Below are positions 45,900 through 55,700 of a stretch of 64,000 bases of DNA, in pieces. This DNA is from Arthrobotrys musiformis. Lineage: Eukaryota; Ascomycota; Orbiliomycetes; Orbiliales; Orbiliaceae. The first letter of the stretch is position 1; each line of letters begins with the position of its first letter. Made by a program: the position numbers and the translations under genes. Location: assembly GCA_036971715.1 (NCBI GenBank), contig JAVHJL010000014.1, positions 1 through 64,000 of the forward strand. Direction: 5' to 3'. The notes beneath the pieces were generated by a model. It saw only the letters and a program-made list of their open reading frames with translations, did no database searches and was not told where the DNA came from.

Positions 45900-47095
45900 T
45901 ATTTATTATTATCTAGACTATAAATAATGATAAGTTTTATTTTATTGAAATAAAAATTGAGTAATTTTATATTATGAACTTTATAAAATAACAAGTTAGC
46001 TACCATACACGCTTTAGCTTATGCTATAGTGCAACTAAATTATAAGCACCTGGCTATATCAAATAGTTCGATGCATTAAAATTTAATAATCAATATCTAT
46101 GTTAATAAAATAAAATTTTTATGTTAAAACTTTTAAATATTTTACACAAATTTTTATTTGGAATTAAAATAAATGAAGCAATTATTAATGGTTATTTTTT
46201 AAAGGACTATCAATTATTATTTATTGTGAAAAAAAAAAAATTCTTATACTGAAAATTAATTTTTTTTTTGCCCTTCACCTCGATAATACTAACCTTTGAT
46301 AAATGATCAAACGCAAAGTCCCGGTTTCATTTATTACATTTTCCTTATTAAATAAACTTTGTTTTTTATTTGACCTTATATAACTCAATAATATATAACA
46401 GAAAATTATCATTAAGACAGACCAAAAATGTTTTAAAAGCAAATGGAAATCTACCTTTGCCTAAACCCCAAGCATTACACGCTTGTTTTATTTAAATATA
46501 TACGTTACCCACTTAAATTTTTACCGCTTATACGTCAATTATACTATTAATAATAAAATATATTTTAATCAAAGCTGAGACCATTAATACTTGAAATTGA
46601 AATTATATTAAATCATAATTAATAAAAAGATTATAAAAATAAAATTCAGCCGACACAGGCGCCCAACGCCTGCAATGGCTTCGCCACCGGCCGAGGCCGG
46701 CGGCGACGCCTTGGCCACTTTAACGAAATAAATAATAAAAGTAATAAAATTAATTAATCTGGAGGTTTTCAAAATTTAATTAATATTATAAATTGATGAT
46801 TATTTAAATTACTGAAATTTAAATATAAATAAATAATATTTAAAATTATAGTAATATTAATTTTTCTAAGTTTTATTAAACCCAAACATAAACGTTGAAA
46901 GATACCTCAAAAAAATATAGTTGCAACAAAACTAATTAGTTTATATATTTTATTAAAATTTAATTTTATTTTTAATATATTTAATATTAATAATTGTTTA
47001 AAATATATGTTTAATCATAAAGTACTCCCTATTTTAATATAAAGAAAAAAATAAATTAATAAAATAATCTTGTATATGTGAGTATTCCCATCATT
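45900..47095. other. Spacer with GC clusters upstream of nad4L
   Basis: AT-rich. A strong GC cluster at about 46645-46720 (CAGGCG...CGCCTG; CCGGCCGAGGCCGG) is a mobile-hairpin type element. No gene seen. Confidence 0.55.
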
Positions 47096-47099
47096 CCAA

Positions 47100-48376
47100 T
47101 CAATTATTCTCATTTAATTCATTATTTATTGTCGAATTGGATAATTCATCGTTTAACACGTAATGTGGTGATAAATCATCTAAATCACTTAGATCAGGTA
47201 AATATTCCTCATTTTCTAAGAAGATAGAAGCTGCTTCATTAATATTATTATCATCAGTTAAACTTGATGAATCAGAATGATTTTCCAATAAATCATTATT
47301 GTTATTAATATTTAAGTTATAATTTAAGAATCATTCTTCATCACTATTATTAGGAGTATAAAATAAAGGAAATCGGCATGTTATTTCATTTTCGTTACTA
47401 TTTATAACAAACTCATTCATATTACGTAGGATATCCCTTCTAAAATGAAGATATTCTTCAAATATATCACTTAATCAATTAACAATTTCGTAAAATTTAA
47501 CATAATTTTCCTCTTCTAATAAATCTTTAGCTAAATAAGCTTTATCTCTTAATTCTTCTTAATGACTTGAAAGTTGGTTTTTTACTTTTTTTAAGTAATT
47601 TCTTGCTTCAATCTCATTACTTAAAGGGTGAAAATTGTTATAACCTTGGAGTTCCTCATAAGTATTACCTACTCCTAATTGGATCATCTCCTCAGCTAAA
47701 CCCTCACTTCCAAAACCGCTATCGGATATGGTAGATACGGATTGAGGAACGTTGTTATATAGAAATTCTCTAGTATAATGACTTTCATATATATTATATT
47801 CAATTTTTTTTTTTCTATTTCTTCATTTTCAGAATTGATATTTTTTTTATATAACCAATGTCAAGATCTACCTATTATTTTTTGTGTATTATTTAAATCA
47901 TCATTTAATTCATTTGTATACTCAGAATTTAAATCATTAGAATTTATAACTTCTAAATAAATTTCATCACTACTACGGTGAAAAGGAGCTCAACTAGTAT
48001 CTTCATTTAAATCTTCCTGGTTATTAGATAAAGGCAAATTATTGCTTGAAGATGATAAATTATCGCTTGAAAAAGATGATAAATTATCGTTTTCATAATA
48101 TTCAGAAGCCTTCATTTTTCCTTTATTATTAATAGCTTCAAAAAGATCTTCATCCTCACAATTATAAAAATGAGCTCAATCAGTATCTTCATTTAATAAA
48201 ATTACGCTACTTGAAAAAGATCTTATTTTTAATTTCAAAATATTAAAATTATTTTTTTAAATTCCACTAATTAGAATTAAAGATATAAGATTGTTATGAT
48301 CTGAAGTATAAATAAATCATAAAGAAAAAATAATTAAAAAATAGAAGATAATTATAAAAAAAAGGAATATTAACAT
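47100..48376 (-). pseudogene. Broken membrane-plus-acidic ORF
   Basis: ATG at 48376. A hydrophobic start (MLIFLFFIIIFYFLIIFSLW) is followed by an in-frame TAA and then, in the same frame, a long acidic, Asn/Ser-rich region (NEDTDWAHFYNCEDEDLFEA; YENDNLSSFSSDNLSSSSNN; NSEYTNELNDDLNN). A poly-A run near 47810 shifts the frame, after which it continues (SGFGSEGLAEEMIQLG), meets one more TAA near 47560, and ends NDELSNSTINNELNENN at 47100. No known domain. Its plan matches the intact ORF at 21949-22605. Short repeated blocks (DNLSS) are visible. Decayed, or damaged by sequencing errors. Confidence 0.6.
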
Positions 48377-48462
48377 AAAGAATATAATAGTAGGAAAATC
48401 AATTATACCTGATAGATTAATTATAGTATTTTTAAATTTTTTAAAACAATTTAATGTTTATT

Positions 48463-48735
48463 CTAGTTTTTTAAATATTTAAAATCTCTATTATGAAATG
48501 AAATTAATTGTAAAATAAAAAAGCTTAAAATAAGTATAAAAACTACAAAGTTTTGTCTTATGGAAGTAATTAGAAATAATCCTCCATATATACCAATTCC
48601 TGTTCCTAAGCATATTATATCTAAACTATTAAAAGCTAAAAAAATTGAATATAGTAATATTAAAGAGGTTATTCTATTATAGGACAAGTATTTATCTTGT
48701 CTTGATGTTACAGCATTTATTAATAATTTAAGGTA
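48463..48735 (-). pseudogene. nad2: N-terminal fragment of nad2
   Basis: NAVTSRQDKYLSYNRITSLI, then LGTGIGIYGGLFLITSIRQN and FILILSFFILQLISFHNRDF, resembling the first 85 or so residues of fungal nad2 (NRIxxIILLYS, GIGIFGGL, ILQLTxFYPRK). It stops after YLKN. The rest of nad2 is not in the window. A leader motif lies about 330 nt upstream, so this is a copied gene start, as with nad4, nad6 and atp8. Confidence 0.65.
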
Positions 48736-49065
48736 AAATTTTTTTTAAACATAAAATAATATTTGGATTTTAACCATTATTATTTAAAAAAATAAGCAAA
48801 AAAATTTAGACATAAATAAATTACATATATTACAATATAATGTTTATTTTATCGAGGGCGGTTGAAACTGCCCCTTGACATTGCGGACCATCGCAACGTC
48901 TCATTATTAAATTTATAATAATATGTATTTAAATATATCTTAATAAAAAACAACTAGGTTTCGAAAATTATTAATAAAAATAATTATTGGTCGCAAAGCT
49001 AAATTATTATGTTGGCCTCCAACAGTATGTTAAACAAAAATTTTTTTTATTAAATGTATATTATG

Positions 49066-49086
49066 AACAACAACTAAGGTTGAATA
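49066..49086 (-). promoter_or_regulatory. Candidate leader/promoter motif upstream of the nad2 fragment
   Basis: Minus-strand TTATTCAACCTTAGTTGTTG followed by AATATACATTTA, as in the nad6 leader. Confidence 0.5.
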
Positions 49087-49154
49087 AGAAGAACTAAATT
49101 TAATATATATAAAGTTTTATACTAAATTTTATATTTAACAAGATAATCTCTAAC

Positions 49155-49230
49155 CATAGCGCGTTAGCTAAGCTAACGCTGCAATGCGACGGGGGGACCG
49201 CGGTAAGCTGCGGTCCCCCCCCCATCGCAA
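49155..49230. repeat. GC-cluster double hairpin
   Basis: GCGTTAGCT/AGCTAACGC followed by GGGGGGACCGC/GCGGTCCCCCC in AT-rich surroundings. Confidence 0.7.
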
Positions 49231-49455
49231 TAAAATTAGGAAAATCTTAAGTTTAATTTACCATTTTAAATAATCGGCCTACCACCAATATACTAAAGTG
49301 ACCGATTGGTAGTCGCGTTCACTTTATATTACATGCACGACGATCTGATTTGATAATATTTTAAACATTTAAAATAAAGTTCCGTTAGTAAAATATAGTT
49401 CAACGATACTTCTGGCTGCTCCAAGATTACTTCCCAATACGTGGCTTTCTTCTTG

Positions 49456-49707
49456 TTATCTCATTATAATTAATGATTTCCCTTCGGGTTTTCCAAATAT
49501 TTGTTGAACTGACTTCATATTATCTTCCATTTCTTTTATTATTAATATGTTCAAATCATTCTTCATAGTTGCGCTAGAATATTGATTTGTTGCATGATGT
49601 AAATTTTGATATCTAAAGAATCTTAATATTGAATTTGTTGCTGAATCTATAACAAAACCAACACTCAAGATGTATTTATTATAATTATCACTAAATTTTG
49701 CAAAAAT
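49456..49707 (-). other. In-frame ORF directly after the cob stop
   Basis: The reading frame of cob stays open for about 83 codons after its TAA: IFAKFSDNYNKYILSVGFVI, DSATNSILRFFRYQNL, DNMKSVQQIFGKPEGKSLII. It has no ATG close to the stop. No similarity recognised. Either a former C-terminal extension of cob, like that of nad4L, or chance. Confidence 0.45.
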
Positions 49708-52700
49708 TTATTTTTTTCTGTAAATAGAAAGCGCAGATTGAGACTTTTGTGTACCTAACCCAAAAGTAAATAAAATATCCCCTATTAAGCTAGTGAAAGG
49801 GATTAAAAATAAATATCATAAGAAATAAAATAATGTCATATATTGTCCAATAACTACATAAGGAGCTTCCACATGTTTAGCTCCTAATATAATTAAAATT
49901 ACAAAATTAGCCACATATATTCAAAAGATAAATTTTGATATAGGTTTAAACTGGAAACCTCTTGTTTTAGATAAATCAAAGTAAGGTAAAGTTAAAATGG
50001 CTAAAATAGCTCCAAACATTGCAATAACCCCTAATAGCTTGTTAGGTATTGAACGAAGAATTGCATAGAAAGAAAGAAGATACCACTCCGGTACTATCGC
50101 TGCCGGAGTTTGCATTGGATTTGCAGGAACGTAATTTTCTGAATCACCCAGAACATTTGGCATAAAGTAAACAAAGAAAGATAATACTCAAATAAACATG
50201 AATAAAGTAATTAAATCTTTAAATAGGTAGTAAGGTGACATTGTAACTCTAGATGAGTTAGATGATAATCCAAAAGGATTACTAGAACCCCCGGTATCGT
50301 GTAAACCAATTAAATGCATTAATACTAAAGCAGCCAGAACAAAAGGTAAAACAAAATGTAAAGCAAAGAATCTATTTAATGTAGCATTGTTAACGGAACA
50401 ATTGTGTTGGTAACCCCATAATCATAAAAATATGAAAATTCTCGTTACACTCAACATGTCTCCATGTTGTTCGGATTAAATCATAATCTGATTTTAGTAT
50501 TTGTCAGGTATATTGAATTTTTCTGCATAACGTGGTATAGTACGAAGCTGTTTAAGTCACAATAAATACTGTAGTTTCTTATACCCCAAGAGTTTTACTG
50601 GTGCATTTTGTATAAATTTAATAACATTTTCAACAGATCTTACACTAGATACTTTTATTTTAGAATTATTAGTTTTATCTACTCTAACACTTTGAGTTAA
50701 AGATAAATATTTAGAAATAGCTAAAATTAAAATATAACCATCAGTTTGAGAAATTTCGAAACTAGCCACGAAAGAAGGATCAATAGTTGGTTTATATACA
50801 CTAAAGCAAGCTTCAGCTTCCATAAATCCTATTAATCAAGCAGATAGATAAGGTATATTTAAAATTGGTTCTATAGAATTTAAAGGAGTTTTAGGACGTA
50901 CGTATGGAGGCAAATCTTTATATAATTTAATATCAGATAAAAGTGCAGATCTAAATCTTAAATAATCATATTGTTTATTTGAAATAAAAGGATATTTATC
51001 AAAAATAGGAAGTATAATATCGATTAAATGAGATTTTTTTCTAATTTTAAAAAACACTGTTTCAGGTCTAGTTTTGGTTTTTCTAAAGGAAACTACCCCT
51101 ATTCCTAATAATTCTTTAATTTTATATATAAGTTGAACATCTTTAATCCCCAATTCTATACCAAATTCATATAATAAATATTCTCCTTTTTTTGAAATAG
51201 AAAATCAACCATCACCTTCAATTAAACCTACTAAATATGCTAAACTCAGATCCCCTGTGTATAATCTCTGAGAAACTTCGAAATAAGATTTATTTCTAAT
51301 CCCTGCTAATTGACCTCTTGTTATTGGCTTTTTCACGGTTGTATGTTTACAAACGTATCCAATTCCTATATTTGAGGTTATTCTAGCACCAAACAGGGTT
51401 TGCATAACAATATCACTATTGTTAGGTTCTTCAATTATTAACAACAATAATTTTTTTAAACCTCCTCAAATGAACTCAACAATATCTTGTCCTACTCAAG
51501 GAATAGCACTCATTAAATTAGTAATAACAGTAGCCAAGTTTTTAAAATACTACTTGAGGCTTAAACCGACTGACGTCGATTTATACCTATTAATTTAATT
51601 ATAAATTAATAATGTTTACAAGCATATTCCCTGTACAAAATAAACATCAATAACTGAAGTTGTAATTAAATTTTAGAATTTAATAAAAATTTAAATATTT
51701 AATTACGTATATTTTGCCTTGTGTCAAACAAATTGTTTGAAAAAACTCCGAGTGCACATTAAGCATCATTTCAGACACCCACCGATGGACCACTCCGTAG
51801 CAATAATTTATTTTTATTGACGGTCTTTATGTTAACATTACATATTTGACCTTGTTAAACATCGGCATTGCCTATGTATTTTAATATTAGATTTTTTAAT
51901 AAAAATTGCATCTATTTAATACATGACTATACTTTAAATTTAAATTTTAATATATGACATTAAGGTAGTATTTTATATTTCATCGTTGGAATAAAATATC
52001 GAAATACTATACTCCTTAAATAAGGCATAGATTCTTTATTTATATATATTAAATATTTATTTGGTGTACCTGTTGCTTGAATTATAGTTATTAGCTTAAA
52101 ATTACTATATAATGCTTCAGTTAACAATATACAATCTGAGTAAGAAAACGAATAAGTTAATATTTTTAAACCCCCATCTGACTTATAACCGTTATTCATT
52201 ATTCACACTGCAAAAGTGAAAGGAGTTAAATATTCTTTAATAGACTTGGGTACTACCTTTTTATCATTTATATACCAAAGATCATATATTCAATTAAAAC
52301 TTGTTAAAGTTCAACTAGAAAATCTAATTACTTTTCGCATTTTACCATGAATACCTAATTTTGTAATAATTTTAGGAATATTTGAATTACAATAACCAGC
52401 TTTAGCTAATTCATTGTGCAATCATAATAAATATTTAACATGACTTCCCTCTTGAATAAATATTATTCGTGTTCCATTACCATTTTTATTTTTTTCAAGG
52501 TTAGCATTTCCTAATAAATAACCAAATATTATAGATATTATATTTGGACTATGAGGGCCTACTCTTATTTTAAGTTTTTGACTTTTAACTCTTATAGGAA
52601 TATTTAATATAATAGGCGTTAGAAAAAATAAAGATGAATTTAAATTTAAGCATTTGAGGCTATCTATTTGTAACAAATTTAAAATATTTACAAAAAATTT

Positions 52701-55700
52701 AAAATTTTCTACTACTAATTCTTCATTTGACGGTATTATAAATATTAACAATAACATAGAAGATAAAGAGATTAAAGGAGGGTATATAATCTGGGAATAA
52801 CGACTGCTAGCCTTAAGTGCTACAAGTCATAATTCATATTGTTTTAACTTATATCCTATTAACGGGTGATTATTATCTGATGAAAAAAAATTAACTGTTT
52901 TTTGAATATCCATTTTAGATGTTAAAGATATTTGATAATTATCATTATCATCAGGTTTTGTATCATTAATTTGTTTGTCTGCAACTACTAAACATATAGC
53001 TTTAAGAATATTATAATTTTCTAATCCTTTTTGCTTAATTTGATAAAAAGCAGAACCATTAGCTTTAATACCAAATGAGCCTTCAGCCATAGTAAACCCT
53101 ACCAATCAATCTGCAAAAAATTTTAGATTAATATAATAATCACAAGTATGTACAGATAAAGAAGAAGCTTTAAATTGAACATCATCTCAATGCACTACAT
53201 TGTTTTCTATAATATAAGTAAGTAAAGCATACTGATTTCTTCGGTTATTAGTTAAAAACTCAAGATTATATTCTTTGATTAAGGGTATTATAATAGAGAT
53301 TAAATCTTTTTTTGAAAAAATTAATCTTATTTGATTTACAGAATTTAAATGAGATAAAGATCCTGTTCCTAATACTTTTACTAAATAATTAAGTAAGTCT
53401 TCATCTCTAGTATGAAGTCTAATTACTAAACGAGCTCGTATAGTACTTTTTACAGAAAGCTTAGTCTTTTTATTATATTGTTTCTGTGGTCCTATTTCAA
53501 TATAACCATCCCCATCTACTATACCCATGAACATTGCCATAAATTTTTTGTCCGGTTTAAAAGATGAATTAGAAATAAATAAACCCAAACAAATAGTTTC
53601 ACAACCTCATAGAGACCATGGTAGGCAAATTTATTCTTTTTTTATAAAAATTTTTAATAAATTAGAAAAGGTTATTGCTTTAATACTCTCTTTCGAGAGC
53701 CACTAGAATACATCTTAACACAAGATAAAAATATTGTGTAACTACCATATATTCGTTGCTCTTTTATAGAATCATAATATGATTCTGATTTAGATCCGCG
53801 ATTTTCTATTTTCTTTTTAATTATCTTTATCGTTATTACCTTACATGAAATATTAGTTCATTAATTTACTTTATTAGTAAATTTGGTAGATAAAAAGCTT
53901 TAAGAAATCCCCGGAATTTGATAGTTTTCAAACATATAATAATCACCTAAATTATTAAACATTTGACCGTAAGGTAAAACATACATTTTGAGCAATACTC
54001 AAAAACGACTATACAATAAGCATCTTATTTATAATATATATTCAGTAATATTATAAATAAAAGACACCCGTTTGTGTTCTAGTCTGTAGCAACTATTTTT
54101 AAATAGCCGACGATCTTCATTTTATAATGTTAATCGTTTTCACAAACATTGTATAAATTTGTTTTACTTATTTACTCTCGAAAATAATAATAACACAAAA
54201 TATACTATGGAATAGATTTTACATATCTTTTACTATATACATTTTTTTAACAATTCCATTTGTTTTTAATGCACGTCGAATTGTTTTTTCGTTACATTTA
54301 ATATGTTCGGCAGCTGAAACTATGTCTTCAAAATTACCCACTAATGTGTTATCATCAACCCGTGTTACTGTAATAGGTCTTCTATTTTTTTTACATTTAT
54401 CCTTTGTCTCTTGAGACATTGGAGGTCTGTTTAAGGCTGCTATACGCATAAGCTCACGAGTAGTTTCTGATATAGATTTACCTATATTAAGATTACCTAT
54501 TTTATTACGACGTGCATCACTATAATTATCTCGCATTTTTTTAAGTGTTTCTGAAGTATGTTTATAACCAAAAGAATTACCAGCTAAGGGTAAAATATTA
54601 TAACTTGGCTTTAATAAATCTATAAAATATTGTTCACTACTTAATAAAGTTAAATTTGTTTTATCTGTAATTTTTTCAGAAATTATATCAACAACTACAA
54701 AGGCAAAATTTTTTTTTCCTAACTCCTTTACTGAAGTTGCTAAACGAGAATTTCCTTTTAGATAATACAAATGCATCATTAAACGTGAATATAACCGATT
54801 TGTTGAAGCACTACCAACATACATAGAAACACCGTCTACAAGATTTATTATAATGTAAATACCAGCTAAATCTCTAAGGGTATTTTTAGCTCTATCACGT
54901 GATTTGGCTAAATGTAAGTTTTCAAACACAGCTTCTGCTTTTATATTATTATTTTTTAAAATAGTATATAATTTAGGTGACATACTAAAATGTAAATAAG
55001 AATATTGTAAATCAAAATGTATTAAAAAACTTTCAGCATCGCACAATTCAGTTACAAAGTATGGAAAAGCCAAAAATTGAAGCTCTAATAAATTTAAGTC
55101 TAATAAAGTAATAAGTAAAGAAAAATTATATATATCGCACCATTTTAAGCTATATAAATAACCTAAGAAACCTGTAGCCATCATAGCTATTAAAATTATT
55201 GTACCAACTACTCATGTTATAGTTCTTGGTGATTGATAACTTCCATAGTAGATACCTCTACCGATATGCAGGTAAACCAAGAAGAAAAATGCAGAAGCCG
55301 TGTTAGCATGAAAATACCGAAGTAATCAACCGTTGTTAACGTCTCTCATGATATGTTCCACAGAATTGAAAGCTTCAGCGACACTGGCATTGTAGTGAAC
55401 TAGAGTAGTATATCCTAGAGAGGTCTAGGAGTATTACTACCCCTTTCCCGAACCGTACGTGATAGTTTCCCATCATACGGCTCTCCCCCTCACTAATGCT
55501 TTTTCTAAGATTATTTCTCGAGTAACAAAGAACGGCGAGAGAAGGAGTAGTTAAGAGATTGCTTTCGATGATGATCGGTGTCGTTCAAGGTGACATGTTC
55601 TACATAACGGGATTCTTTTTCGATTAGCTTTGACCATTAGTTTGTCTATGTAAGATATTTTGGTATTTAGATTTTTCATAGCTCGTACGTGATGGAATTC

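Noticed and set aside
46200..46280. Poly-A/poly-T tracts as a replication origin
   Set aside because: Such tracts are everywhere in this DNA and nothing sets this one apart.
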